Source of the DNA: Bradysia coprophila
Taxonomy: Eukaryota; Arthropoda; Insecta; Diptera; Sciaridae
Reading direction: 5' to 3'
Length of the DNA: 64,000 nucleotides
NCBI RefSeq assembly: GCF_014529535.1
Contig: NW_023503307.1
Location: forward strand, 186,001-250,000
The notes below the pieces were generated by a model, which saw only the letters and a program-made list of their open reading frames with translations, had not been told where the DNA came from and ran no database searches. A program made the position numbers and the translations under genes. Positions within the stretch are counted from its first letter, which is position 1, and each line of letters begins with the position of its first letter. Below, piece by piece: positions 1 through 12,458 of the stretch.

Positions 1-375
1 AAAATATGGAAAGAAGATGGTGATCGTTGGATCGAAGAGCATCGATTGGAAGCACATTCGGACTGGGTGCGGGATGTGGCCTGGGCACCCAGTGTTGGAC
101 TGCCTCGATCACAGATAGCTAGCTGTTCGCAAGATCGACGTGTAATTATTTGGAGCAGCGACGATTTGAACAACTGGTCGTCGACGATTTTGCATACATT
201 CGATGATGTTATTTGGAATGTCAGCTGGTCGTTAACCGGCAATATATTGGCTGTGTCCGGTGGTGACAATAAGATCAGTTTGTGGCGAGAGAATAACGAG
301 GGCCAATGGAGTGTCATTAGTGAAGATACGAATGGGCATCAAGGTGGAAATTCAGGTGATCAGCGAGCATTTTAA
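1..375 (+). CDS. Sec13: Sec13-like WD40 protein, 3' end (5' partial)
   Basis: The frame is open from base 1 and ends at TAA 373-375, giving about 124 residues. They read as WD40 blades: [12 protein letters not shown], then [17 protein letters not shown], then [26 protein letters not shown]. The pattern with [22 protein letters not shown] and the closing ENNEGQW matches the C-terminal blades of Sec13. Sec13 is a beta-propeller of the COPII outer coat (with Sec31) and of the Nup107-160 nuclear pore subcomplex. The start codon and the N-terminal blades lie upstream of the window. A possible AATAAA polyadenylation signal lies near 460. The hydrophilic tail after the last blade ([18 protein letters not shown]) is not something I can compare here. 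Confidence 0.9.
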   Translation, partial: KIWKEDGDRWIEEHRLEAHSDWVRDVAWAPSVGLPRSQIASCSQDRRVIIWSSDDLNNWSSTILHTFDDVIWNVSWSLTGNILAVSGGDNKISLWRENNEGQWSVISEDTNGHQGGNSGDQRAF

Positions 376-1099
376 TTTTTATTTTCAATTTTCTTTGGAA
401 GTGTCCGGTAAACTGTTTTCACGGTCTTCCTATTTTGTTAAGAACACATATTTAACCAATAAATTGTACGAGCGCCCACAATGAATAAAAAATGATTTTC
501 AGATCTTATTACCATCCTTATTTCCATAAGTTTCGACAACAGTTTATTTATTTGGATTAGATATTTTGGTTACACCCGTTTCTTGTCGTTTCCTAGAAAA
601 ATATGTCTATGTGTTAGCAGTTCCCAAATCTAGGCTATGCTATGTGACATAATATAAGTCAGCTGATTTCATTAATTTTGCACAGGCTCATTACAGAAAC
701 AGCATTTTGTCCCGGCTTTAGGAGAATATAAAAATTGAGATCGAAATTGTTCGCTATGATAATCCCCATCGGCGACTGAAGTCACCATTTTCAGTCAAGT
801 GTACAAGAGTGGTCTCGTTTTCCTAGTATAGCTTCAGTTAATTTTTCTAATGCGTTGATCGCCAATTTAACGATTTTGATATTAAGAGTAATATCGCCAA
901 AACATCGAACAAAAACATAGCTAACGCCGACCCGTACGAAACACCTATTCGTATCAAAAGCCTTTATTGTGAAACTCTTCATTTCTCTTACTTCATTTTC
1001 TTCTCTGCTGAAAAGCTATTCGCGCTTTAAAATCACTTGCATTATCTACTCGTTGCCTTGTTATCATATACAAATAAATTGCCGGAGGCAATATAGACA
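376..1099. other. Intergenic, 3' UTR of Sec13-like gene and AT-rich DNA
   Basis: This holds the probable Sec13 3' UTR (AATAAA near 460) and then AT-rich sequence with no ORF I can support. From about 1130 the text becomes rich in TATATAG-type low-complexity repeats, which continue to about 1270 inside the next element. Confidence 0.6.
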
Positions 1100-2481
1100 G
1101 CCCCGTACGAAGTCAACTTTCATAAATTCCTATTTAAACAGCTATATATCGCTATATTTACCTATATTTTCCTATAAATAAACATTTCACAGATGAATAT
1201 GCTATTATATAGCTCTATATGCCTGTATATAGCTCAATATAGGTGAATATAGATATATATAGATGTCCATATATGGAATGCCTGAAACACCCCACACACA
1301 TAACAAATTATTTCCATGTTAACAGAAACTCTCTAAGTACCATTTTTCCCAAGATATATCACTTTTATTAAAATCCAATATGGCCACCAGCAGCCATTTT
1401 GTTAGGAGACCGGAAATTTTACCGACGCTTTACATTCGTTAATACCTTTCAAACAAAAAAAAAATCATGAAATTCGGTCAAAATTTACTCGAGATATTGA
1501 CAAAATACTCCACGTTCACTGTACACCGAGTAGCCAGATAAGAGCTCACTCCAAGAGACCTAGCTCACGCTTAATTTCAAAAACTTTTTTTTCCCTGATT
1601 GGTACGGTCAATACCTATCTAATAAAGCTAAAACAGACGAAATATGTTCAAATGTGGCCGACCTACAAGCAAAAACTGCTTGCCGCCCTGTGCCTGTTTC
1701 ACACCAAGGGGTCTAACTCACGAGTCGGTCATCCGATTTCCATAAACTTTTTTTTTGTCGATCGGTATTGTAAATACCTTTTATTTGACGTATCACTGAC
1801 AAGTGTAGTGCTTAAATGTTTGGAGACATCGTCGAAAAACACTTAGGCACTTATTGGGCCCCAGCTCCGGAAAGGTCGATCCGAAATCACCCATCTTCGA
1901 ACTTAGCCTGTCTTTTGATAATACCAAACGGGGAAAAAAAAGAATTTTAGAAATCGGATGTGTTTTACTCAAGTTAGAGAACGGACAGACAGACAGACAC
2001 ACAGACGGACATTTTTTTTCCACTGATTTGGCATCTCTAGACAACCACAATAGGTTTCCCCTTACTCAGGGAGTGGGACGTGTTACAAACGTATGCGTAA
2101 ACCTATAAGACCCCAGTGGTAGGTGGTAGGCTTTGAGAAAAGACGTGAAATTTTTTTGCTCCGCAAATTATTTTACACAAAATTCGAAATTATTAGTTTA
2201 ATATCGTCGTAATAAAAACGAATCCCGATTGGATAGTCTACAACTTTGAAAACTGTCTTGGAGCAACCATTGAAATATCTGGATTCTGGATTAAAACTAT
2301 TGAAAGGAATAATCGAATTCGACAAAAGTGGGTGAGTCAGCTACTGTGGATGTATCTATGGTGCCCTTATATAAACGCTGATACTAGCCGAAGAAGATGG
2401 TTTGAGTTCAATTGTAATTAATTCATTTGAAAATAAACGGCATATGAAACAAAAAATAAGACCCCAGTACTTCGTACGGGT
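1100..2481. mobile_element. Non-autonomous TIR element, family 1, copy 1
   Basis: The left end reads GCCCCGTACGAAGT at 1100 and the right end reads the inverted GTACTTCGTACGGG at 2467-2480. A second copy at 17592-19347 has the same ends and similar subterminal DNA, including the stretch with GGGCCC, a run of GGACGGACGG-like repeats and GACGTGTTACAAACG. No transposase reading frame is visible, so I read it as a non-autonomous DNA element. It is interrupted by a retroposed insert at 2118-2455. Target-site duplications are not clear. Confidence 0.6.
2118..2455 (+). mobile_element. Retroposed sequence with A-rich tail inside the TIR element
   Basis: The 13-mer ATAAGACCCCAGT occurs at 2105-2117 and again at 2456-2468, either side of this 338 bp segment. 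The segment ends in an A-rich tail (about 2446-2456) preceded by AATAAA at 2432-2437. A long direct duplication plus a polyadenylation signal plus an A tail is the signature of target-primed reverse transcription. The uninterrupted site is visible in the sister element near 19321. No protein is encoded, so it may be a 3' UTR retrocopy or a SINE. Confidence 0.75.
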
Positions 2482-2491
2482 GTAATCACAC

Positions 2492-4175
2492 ATTTTGGGA
2501 CAAGGGGTCACAGATATTATTGACTTATAGCTCATTCGATTCGTTGAGCTTTTGCCAGTAAAAGGTAGTACTACGTTTGTTGTCGACGCTCGAGGTCATG
2601 AAGTAAGGGTCTTTCAAAAGGGGCCCAAAATTGTTTTCTCGCGTTTAGTCGAGTAGAACAATTTTGGGAAAAAAAAAACTTTTTTAGCTAGCCTTGTAGG
2701 CCTTGAAGAGACGCACATTTTGAGTATACACGTGAGTGTACGTAACCAACGTGGATATATCAAGTAACTCTTTATTTTAGTTTACTTCACTTTAAATAAC
2801 AATTTTATTGAAAATAAATATTGAATAGTCACAAAACAAAGTCCAAAAATGCTTCATACCCCACTTTTATATAGAAAATAGTCCAAATAGATCGAAATTT
2901 GGGTTCGAAGAGTGTAAGAACCACGTGAATACATCGAAAAATTCTTTAGTTGATCTAACTCTTATTAGCAATAAATAATGAATAGGCGCTCAAAAAACCT
3001 CGAAAAACGCGAAAAACAAACGAAAGAAAGGGATAAAATTTCGTCGACTTGGTGTGGACTTCCACTAAAGTCGCTCGAACCAGGTCGTATGTTGCAAACT
3101 AAAGCGCAGGGAAGCAATTAAATTACAAATCAGCTATTTCCCTAACTAGTGTGTTAGTGAAAACTTTGCGCAAACGATGTCTCCACCTCCGCATTGCAGT
3201 TTTCAATACGAAAATGCATAGGCCTTCAGTAGGTTCCACAATGAATAATCGTTTCGTTTTTGATATCCTGTAAGCTTGATAGACTTGAAAAATAATTTCA
3301 AAAGAGACTGGTGATTTTCTAAAAATGATATCCTAGAAAATCGTTTCCAAAAAAGAATTTGATGTAAGAAAAATGAAAACTGATGTTCATGAAATTAGTT
3401 TAAAAAAAGTTAAATTCCCTAGATTACCCTGAAGTTTCGACAACATGAGTATCAATGATTTACTGAAGAAACGATGGGGTCCTGATGCAACGACGACTAG
3501 TCGATGTTTCTTCATTAACCCACTGTTTCTTCAGTAATGCTTAATTTCCACTTACGCCGTTTTGCCAAGCCGCGCCTCTTTTTTATTGTTTAAAGAGTAA
3601 ATGGAGCGTAAACGGCGTAAGTGGAAATCAAGAGTAGGTCGCCGGCGTTTCTCGCAGTTTCTACGCTTCTTTTATACTTTGTAAAAGGAATATGCCTTTT
3701 ATGAAAGGGTTAGAAGCGAATTTGGTCGTATGTTGCAATGGCAACAGTCGCAATACCGTACTCGGCGCACCTGGCTCGAACCCTTTGAAGTGAAACTTAT
3801 CCAAGGAAGTTTTTCCATGTTATGGTACTACAGAAGCTAGGCTCTTTCACCACCCATGTCTTGGACTTATGTCACTGAAGCCGGTCAGGGACTTGGGAAA
3901 ATCACCAATTTTTTCACCTAAAATGATTGATATCACTAACAGGTCAACAGCCTGGTGGTGTGTATACTCAAAATGTGCGTCTCTACAAGGCCAGCTAAAA
4001 TTGTTCTACTCGACTAATCGCGATAAAACGATTTTGGGCCCCTTTTGGCAGACCCTTACTTCATGACCTCGAGCGTCGACAACAAAATAAAGTTACTACC
4101 TTTTACTCGCAAAAGTTCAACAAATCGAATGAGCTATAAGTCAATAATATCCGTGACCCCTTGTTCCAAAGTTGT
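2492..4175. mobile_element. Foldback-type element with ~240 bp inverted arms
   Basis: The sequence at about 2497-2735 returns in inverted, roughly 90 percent similar form at about 3955-4175. Shared landmarks include ACAAGGGGTCAC, GTCGACGCTCGAGGTCATGA, GGGGCCCAAAA and GAGACGCACATTTTGAGTAT. The interior of about 1.2 kb carries no supported ORF and contains a smaller palindromic MITE at 3540-3632. The arrangement fits a foldback element or a large MITE. No transposase is seen. Confidence 0.6.
3540..3632. mobile_element. Palindromic MITE, TTCCACTTAC family, copy 1
   Basis: The left end CTTAATTTCCACTTACGCCG is the inverse of the right end CGGCGTAAGTGGAAATCAAG. Relatives lie at 22414-22487 (one end only) and 45488-45725. 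All share GCCTCTTTTCTATTGTTT-like interior text. Confidence 0.6.
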
Positions 4176-5257
4176 TCGAAAATTTTGCGATATCACTCTA
4201 AAGCTACATCGAGGAAATTATTGAGACGGGCCAATGGAATTTTTTTAAATAAATATTGGAATTTCGCTTCAATTTATTTTCCCAATGTTTTATTTGCATT
4301 ATTGTTTTTAAATTATCATTTCTAACTCACCTGGACATGTTCAAATCAAATTATCACCTGTTTGTTATACTTCGTAACAACTGAGGCAAAAACTTTGAAT
4401 ATTCAGTCCCAAAAGAGTGTCGAATCAATATTTGATTGGACAGCTATGTTGTAGGTAAACAGTCCAGCGTTGTTCTACTAAGAAAGGATATAATGGCCAA
4501 CAAAACTTTACTCAAACCCTCAGTGGAACTTGTAAAACGGAGGTCCACACTATTCGGTGTTACATTGTACCTACGCTTACATCTTCTGAAAAGTGTGAAT
4601 TAGACCTTTTGAAGTGGAGCCGAAAGAAAACAGGCCAATACTATTAGGATAAATACATAACGATGAACAATCGAACAATTGCATCTAAGTACAGTGAGAG
4701 AATGATAGAACTACAGAGATGATAGGGTTGCTTCATTTTCCGCCATTAGTTGCACTGCAATACAGAAAAGATACCTGCATACCAATGAAGAAGAGTAATC
4801 CAGCATCCAGCTTACTTTATACTAAGGAATTTCGTTTACTTGCTGTAGATGATGATTGAGGGTAATACTTCGGCAAACAAAATCAATCAACGAACACCGT
4901 TTATGCTTAGAGTATTTTATTTAAATTAAATTAATGTTACGTGCTTCCGGATTTATTACAAAAAAAAAATAATTTTTCAATCGAAACTAAAATTTGATTT
5001 ATAAAAAGAAAGTGTTTTGATGAACTAATTCGTTGAACTACCGTGAATGAATCCTAAAACAAAATAATTTTACGCAACACATTACTTTGATAAGGACAAC
5101 AAAAAAAATTGTCAAATAAAATAGTCGCCCCTACATCGACACAGTTCACGAGCAAGCGCTTATCTCTTTTTATCATCACACAATTTTTCAGAGAACATTG
5201 GAAATGATTATTCGTTTTGCTCACACACAACGTCATTGACGGATTTTCTTGTTAATT
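4176..5257. other. Intergenic and 3' UTR of Acf1-like gene
   Basis: AT-rich DNA without a supported reading frame. The part nearest 5257 should be the 3' UTR of the minus-strand Acf1 gene. I see no tRNA or repeat with clear ends here. Confidence 0.5.
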
Positions 5258-8200
5258 TTAAGTTTTTTTACTCTTACGTCTCGGCTCACTGGCATCCGAT
5301 ATCATATCGCTACGGCTGAATGGTAAATTTAGTTCTGCACAACGCTTTTGAATAAATTTCTCCAAATTAACTCCAGACCTGTTTTGAATGGCGCAGCAAA
5401 AAAAAACAAGAAAGAAATCGCATCAGTAAATGGAGTGACCTCTCGGAATGGACAATAAATTGACTTACTGGTAAATCTCAGATCCACTCGTATTGTACAT
5501 ATCACAATTGGTGAAGACTAATTGAATGTCGCTCATGAAGTCATAGTTGGACGAATATTCGCCCAAGTTCAATTTCGATTTAATTTTAGCAAAGTCCATC
5601 GGCCGTTGAATGACATTGTAATAATCAGGCACTTCGGCTTTGTTGACGGGTCGATCAAATGGCCAAGAGTCCTTGTGATTTTTGATGTCGGTCAGCAGAC
5701 CGTACAATAAAACATTGTCTAATAGTAGGTCATCGCCAGCGCGTCGTGATCGCCTGGTTGTACCATTTGTCTTTGTCGAATCATCTTCCTCGATACGGCG
5801 AGAGTTGCGCCGTGAGTTAGATGATTCGGTCGGTTCTGGTTCGAGAGTGCGACGCGAGCTCCGACGACCTCTGCCGTTCTCGGTTTTCGCTTCTTTTTCG
5901 GGTATTTCATCGTCCGGATCCTTTTTCTTTTCGAGACGACGCACTTTAACCGCAATCGCTTCGTCGCTGTCATCAGAATCGGTGGGATTGTCTGACTCCA
6001 GTTTCCGCTTTTTCGTTTTCGATTTGTTGCGAGTTGCTTCTGCTTTCAGTTGCTTGAAGTCACTCTTACCCTTGCACAAATGACAATGCCATTTCTTTGA
6101 TCGGATCTTCAGTGGAGGCTTAGCGCACGCCAAATGAACTTCGCGATAGCATGTTTCACATGATTGTAGTACGAGGCCCGGTTTGTTGCACGCTGTACAG
6201 GTTCCTTGATCTTCGCCATCTGAAGGTGTTAAGCTGAAAATCACCGCGACGGATTAACGTCTTTGGAAATCTTCGGAAAATCCAGTTACACTTACAGTCT
6301 GTAAAAGGCTCCTTCCTCGTCGTCATCGTCTTCACTTTCGCTTGAAGTCAGGTGACTGTCATCACTGTCATCCTTAAAGATTTTTCGTTTATTTGCAGCT
6401 TTACTTTTCTTTTCCGCCTTTTTCTCTGGAGGTTTGCATTTCTCGCAAAACCAATCTTCTTCGGGCACTTTCTACAAATCCCAAAAATTGTTCCAAAAAT
6501 TAGTCTCTCAGTCAAAAAACAAGGAAACTAGTAAGAACTTACCGTCAACTTCGGCTTGAAGCAAAACAAGTGTTTGCCAGCATTGCAACCGTCGCACAAT
6601 AACATTTTGTCCGGTTCGGATCGTCGTCGGCAAAATATGCAGGTCGCGTTCAACGAAGATTTGTGCCATTTAACAGAATCATGTAAAATGTTGTACTGTA
6701 GAAACACCTGTGAGAAGCTGGTAGCTTTCATCAGCGACACGCACCACATTTCCAGATTCTGACGTCCTGTTTTCAATACTTGCTGTTGCTGTTGCTTGTC
6801 TTTTAGTTCTTTCAGGTAACCGAACGGTGGCTTCAAAAACACTGGTTCAACGCCCAGAGCTATTTGCAGCAAAGCTGACGCATATCCATGGACTTTAGCC
6901 TGCATCTGCGACGATGTGTGCACAGATACACAATCGTCTATGCTAGCATCCAGATCGATATCTGTGGTATTGCCCAATAATGAGGTGAGATCATCGAAAA
7001 CAATTTTTTTCGTAGTACTATCCGGTGTTTCGCTCGTTCCGTTCAACATTTTTTTGCCTAAAACATAAGGAAATCATAAGACCGTCAGCTCCAGAATCCT
7101 AAATCATCACATTCCACTCACCTTCATGAAATTGATCGTCTGGTCCCCAGACCAATTCATCGCACTGTTTGTCATACTCGAATTTCTCCAACGCATCTCG
7201 CCAAGCAAGACGATCCTTTACTTTTATCGAGCCCAAATGTCCTGTTTGTACATTCATCTCCATTTCCAGAATGGCTTCAACCAATTTAGCCTCGACGATT
7301 AGCGTAATCTCCGTTCCCTTCGGAAAATTCATGTTGGCATTCTTGTACGTCTTCATGTTTTGCAGGTCCTCTATCAGACCGTCCTTTGCGACTGGATCAA
7401 TTTGTAATTTATCGAATGGGCAATCTTTGATATGGTTCAAAATGAGCTCCTTCTCCGACTCCAAATTGTCGCGCAGCCCTTTCTCCCGAATGCCTTTCGG
7501 ATTCAATGATTCGATCAACGCATTAAGTTCCTCTTCTGTGTGCAGGAACGACCATATGGATCGTTTCGAATCGAATTTCGGATGCACAGGACAAGTTGAC
7601 GAATCGCCGGTACACATGAGCAGATCCGCTTGACTCCATTTCACTGGTTCATTTTTTATAATACTGGGGTCGTCCGCCACTTTCACATTGGTGCCGTTTT
7701 TCTTCTTCGTCAGATAATTGTCGATTTCGTTTTCTTTGTCGTTCCCATAATACTGGTTGGATACCATGGTCTTGACCACACTAAATCGATCGGCTGAGGC
7801 ACAGTTAGCCAGCTCATGAATATTTTCCACCGGATTTTCAAAACACTGTCCCCCAAACGGCTGATGTTCAATAAACAGACCCGGCAACGATTCGAACAAC
7901 CAGTACATACGATAGGCGCGATCGCTACCCAAACACTGTTGAAATTGGAATACGTCCTGCTTCAGTGTTTCTATCGATTTTTCGAAACCCTTCTTCTCTC
8001 GTTCGTAATTGGCTTCCAGTACTTTTGTTTCCTTTTCTAACGCTCGATTCGCATCGTCCTTGAATTTGGTCTTCTCATCAGCCGTTTTATCGGATGCCTC
8101 GCACTCCTCAATGGACTTCTTTGTATTCTCGACGAGACGTTTCTTCGCCGCTATCAAATTGGCTTTATTCTTTCGTTCGTTGCTGTACAATGTCTTCAAT

Positions 8201-10862
8201 CCAGTTCTTGCTTTAGACGACTTTTCCAGACGCTCTTCAACCGTATCGCGGACCGTTGAATAAGTTAAAATTTGGTCGACCAAACATTTCAGGATGCTCA
8301 GAATATCGATAAGAGGGAGTTCGTAGACACTGTGATGGCTAAGTGCGCGTATAATGTGAGGCTTTCGCAGTCGTAACGTTAGACCTGGATCGTCCTCGTT
8401 CGCATAGCCACCTCTATGTGCAAATCGCCACTTTGTTGCCGTTTCATTTACACTTGCGCCAGACATAAGCAAATGCATCCGCAGCACTTCTGATACCGTT
8501 GTTGCGTCCATCGGCAGCTCGTTAATGCCCATTATTAAATATGTTGATATCCAATTTGCTGCCTTCGTGGCTTCGCTGATAGCTATGCCCACCGGTTCGT
8601 CGACCTCGGTGGGTTTGTCATAGACGAAACTTATTTCGACTTCATTTGCTTCTTCTATTTGCAATGCAAACAGTGTGCTCATTAATACTTGAATAATATC
8701 ACTTAGCGGTCCTGCTACTTCGCGGCACAGTAATGACCGTTCCAGTAAATCCAGACTGTATCCTTTTGGAAATTTGTCTTTGTCCTCGAGTCGATCGGCA
8801 AACGAATAAATAAACTCGAGAACCATTAATGCGTCGCCAAAGTATGTGACTGGAATGAGAGTTTTGACCGGTTTCGATGGTATGATTCGTTTTTGATCGC
8901 GCAGCTCTAAATCGTCCTTGATTTGATTGAAGGAATGGTAAGTAGACATGGCCATCTGTTGCATTTCCACACGTTTACGTTTCTACAATTGGAAGAGTAA
9001 CACAAATTTGAATTGGCCACAGCGAAGAAAATAAATTTTTTTTTTGTGAAAGAATCATAAACGGAAATACTTACGTTTTCCTCAGCTTGTTGTTTCTCCA
9101 ATTCGGCCTTTCGTTCAGCTTCGGCCTTAAGTCTCAACTGTTCCTGCTCCCGCTTCGCTTTCGTTTCTTTCGATTCAGCCGTTTGCTTACCGTCCGTTTT
9201 TGTGAGATACTTTGAAATGGACGTCTGTTTGCCATCCTTTCCGTTCGCCTTCTTTTGTTTACTATTACCCTTGGTCACACGTTCAATTCTCGTCGCCAAT
9301 CCCTTCGACATTTCAAACTGTGGCGGCGGTCCCGGGAATATGTCAGCGAAACCCTCAATGCCAGCGTCAGTGACCTGCTTCTTAAAGACATCGTCCTTAA
9401 TTTTCAACTGACCCGTTTCACTGGCTTCCACACACTGTTTCAGAAATAATTTCAATTTTTCCTTGGACAAGACCGTTCGCTTGCGATGTATTTCATCATT
9501 GGTAACTGTGAACAATGCCGTCGTTTTATTTGTATCCACTCGTTTGACTCGATATTTAATTTTATCCGGGTCGTGAGTTGTTTTTGAACCGATAACGGAT
9601 AACACTTGAACTTCGCGTTGTATCTTCTGTCCATCGGCGGTGGTTTCGAGTGCGTAGCAGATCTCTTCCTTGAAATAGCGCACGTTCATAAAGTTGAACA
9701 CTTCATCCACCATTTCAGCGATACTGGAACATTTTGTTGCATTTGCAATGATTACGATCGGAGCCTTTAGTTCAACATTCATGGTTCGGAGGATTTTGCG
9801 TGCCTTTTTTTCACATTCAATAGCTTCCGAAAACGTTAAATTCGGCCTAGAAGTCAAAGCACACGACCAAACCGTCGAATTAAGCAACATCATTCGTTCG
9901 AAATATTCCCTGGAAATAACAAAAACAAAAAGTTGAGTCGGAATTCCTTACCTCCTGTCAAGGACTTTAATTTAAAAAAAAAATATTCTGAGCTTTCACG
10001 AAAGTTTTCAGTGAACATAAAAAAAGAACGCTACAGATACGACAAAGCTATCACAATATTGGCAAAGTTTAAACGATTTTGGTGACTCGCCTACTGTCAA
10101 CTTATGCGACTGAATTCAAACTGGAAGTTCTGTTGTTTCACTTTTACGTTCTAAACAAGCTAACAAAAATGCCATTTCTAAAACTAAAGTTCTTGACCTG
10201 TCCCGAAACTGCATTTGACATGAATCTCATTACTGATGATGTAAGTTACATACTATCTCTACTTCTAAAGTAGAAGTAGATGAAAAATTGTATAATGAAA
10301 CACAATCCACTCGTAATTGCATGGCGACAAATCAACACAAAAACGTAAAAAAGATGTTGGAAAAGACAGTGACCATACCAATCCGATCGACGGTAGAAGT
10401 TCAGCAGTTGCAATAATTGCACTAAAAGATGTTGTAGGATACGATGACTTTAGAGACCCATTATTATCTGCAAACGTTCTGGAAATATGTTAGCAACACA
10501 TTGCAAGTCATGTTTGGCCATTGGCACATTATTGGTAATCTTCATGGACTCGTAACGGTCATTAGATCTTCCGAAAAATCACTCGAAAGATCACAATATC
10601 AACATTAAATTCACGCATGCTGCGTAATAGTTAGATATTTCAAAATTGAAAAAGTAATTGTATATTACGCGACTATGATTCGCAGAATGGGGACGGAACA
10701 TGCATCGGTGGAAAAAAATTCTTGTATACTCGAACAAAACAAAACTTACTCATATTTACGAAATGCTTCCTTGCTCAGCTCCAAATAATATATCTCTTCG
10801 GTGTCTTTTAATCCCTCCGGCGGCGGTAACCGTTCGAATGGTTTCCTTTTGAACAGAGGCAT
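5258..10862 (-). CDS. Acf: Acf1/BAZ1-type chromatin remodelling subunit (WAC, DDT, WHIM, two PHD, bromodomain)
   Basis: Seven exons join in frame on the minus strand: 10750-10862, 9075-9909, 7122-8982, 6543-7057, 6296-6471, 5469-6233 and 5258-5378. The product is 1461 residues, close to the known size of insect Acf1. The start MPLFKRKPFERLPPP opens a WAC domain that runs into exon 2 (REYFERMMLLNSTVWSCALTSRP). A Lys/Glu/Gln-rich coil follows, then a DDT domain near 355-420 (PVTYFGDALMVLEFIYSF) and a WHIM-type helical region. PHD finger 1 lies near 1074-1120 (CIFCRRRSEPDKMLLCDGCN) and PHD finger 2 near 1178-1222 (CTACNKPGLVLQSCETCY). The bromodomain is near 1335-1440 and keeps the acetyl-lysine Asn in DMYNTSG. 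Family knowledge: Acf1 pairs with the ISWI ATPase in the ACF and CHRAC nucleosome-spacing complexes in the nucleus. All junctions are GT-AG. Confidence 0.93.
9910..10749 (-). other. Intron 1 of the Acf1-like gene
   Basis: An 840 nt intron, the only long one in this gene, between donor GTAAGT and an AG acceptor that follows TTATTTCC. It contains AT-rich sequence only. No transposon ends or nested gene were recognised. Confidence 0.7.
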
Positions 10863-11357
10863 TTTGGATTGGAAAGGTCCTGCCTTTTGATCAAACCAAA
10901 AAACCAAAAAGCTTAAAATTTATTTGGAGGGAAAATTTTTTTCTGCAACCAGCAGACACTTTTTCACATTCGATTACTTGTCACTTGTTATATTAATTGT
11001 TGGTACACACTGCGATCGTTGTTTTTCAATACACACACATTATCGAAATCATATTTTCTGCTTTCGCATAGTTTTAACATAAATAATTTAATTTTTGTTG
11101 CAAATTGAGAATATTGAAATTGGCATCTTTCACATGTAAAGTAAAAACTATATCTCGCTTGTTCGCCTGATGGTCGCTACACTCTGGCCGCCCGTGTGAC
11201 ACTTCGAACGCTACCAAAGTGAACGGAACATCCTCAACTCGAAATCTACGAAATGTTCGAACAGGACAAAAAAAAATTGAATTTTCAAAAATTCGTTATA
11301 GTAGTAAGGCATATCGTGGGTGGGGGCAGTTAAGGCCGGGTTAACACATTCAAAATA

Positions 11358-11530
11358 ATTGCGGCTTGTCAACTTTCGGCGCCCTGGACTTTACTTAAAT
11401 AGTCGTGGAATGCCTCCAAATAAATTTCTAAAAATCTAGAATTTAGTTTTGGATTTTTAGAAATTTATTTGGAGACATTCCTTGACTATTTCAGTAAAGT
11501 CCAGGGTGCCGAAAGTTGACAAGCCGCAAT
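11358..11530. mobile_element. Near-perfect 173 bp palindrome (MITE-like)
   Basis: Left end ATTGCGGCTTGTCAACTTTC and right end GAAAGTTGACAAGCCGCAAT are exact inverses. Pairing continues through GGACTTTACT and CAAATAAATTTCTAAAAATC to a centre near 11440-11446. Arms are about 80 bp with few mismatches. No coding potential. Confidence 0.65.
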
Positions 11531-12174
11531 TAATTTCAATAGCAATGAAAGTATACTCAATGGTGAAATTTTTTTTGAATCGGACACACCATTTTTGTTT
11601 CCGGACGTTTATGGTGCTATCGATAGGGAATCAAGGTAATCATTTCGTAGAAGAAGTTTTTTTTTTAAACGACCTCTCCGGCTCGGAGCGACTCTAAGAA
11701 AATTTGAAAATTTCAAAATCATGACCTTTTCAGAAAAATTTTCCCCGAAATGAAACGACCCGGCCGGTTTAGATCTAATGGTAGTTTATAGAGAATTGAC
11801 AGACAATTCTAATAAAAGTATCGTCGGATCGAAAGGTTGTAGCTGTGAGTCAGGGTGAGACATCAAAGTCCAATTTTATGGTTTTGTCAATGAGCCATTC
11901 ATTGGGTTATAGCGCCTTATATTGCATGTAAACACTGCGATAGTAAACCGCTTAAATCTGGCCCTACCAGTTTATTCTTCAAATTTTCGAGACATGAATA
12001 CATTTAATGACCTTTAATAAATTTATGGCCTAACGTATCATATTTTAGGAGGGTTTCCATAGGGTCGTATTATACATATGGCACAAATGGGTCACGGTCA
12101 ACCATCTAAACGTAATGAATGCTTAAGTTAAGTTAAAAGGATTTTTGTTGCATTGTGTCATTTGTTAACCCATA

Positions 12175-12458
12175 CAATTGTTAAAAGTATCCTATGTGCA
12201 GAATGAGCACCAGCTGAATATCACCAGTTGGATCTACAAACACACACTTATTGTATGATAAACAATCAAAACCCCTTCTTAACAATGTGTTTACTTCATT
12301 CATACGTGTTATGTGCGCGCATAGATGACGTTAACGTAGAAATGCACTGTATGTAGGTTGTCTTTGAATTGTTTACAATACAAAGTATTTTTGTTTGTAC
12401 ACTAGCTGGTGATATTCAGCTGGTGCTCATTCTGCACATAGGAAACTCTTAGCAATTG
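12175..12458. mobile_element. MITE with CAATTG ends and TA duplication, copy 1
   Basis: Ends read CAATTGTTAAAAGTATCCTA and, inverted, CAATTGCTAAGAGTTTCCTA. The terminal inverted repeats run about 55 bp through GTGCAGAATGAGCACCAGCT. TA dinucleotides flank both ends (12173-12174 and 12459-12460). A second copy lies at 40807-41077 in the opposite orientation. TA duplication suggests mobilisation by a Tc1/mariner-type transposase. The element is 284 bp and codes for nothing. Confidence 0.8.

Noticed and set aside
1854-2108. ORF of 84 codons in the family 1 element
   Set aside because: It spans GGACAGACAGACAGACACAC-type simple repeat, and the sister copy at 19020-19330 does not keep the frame. 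Not coding.
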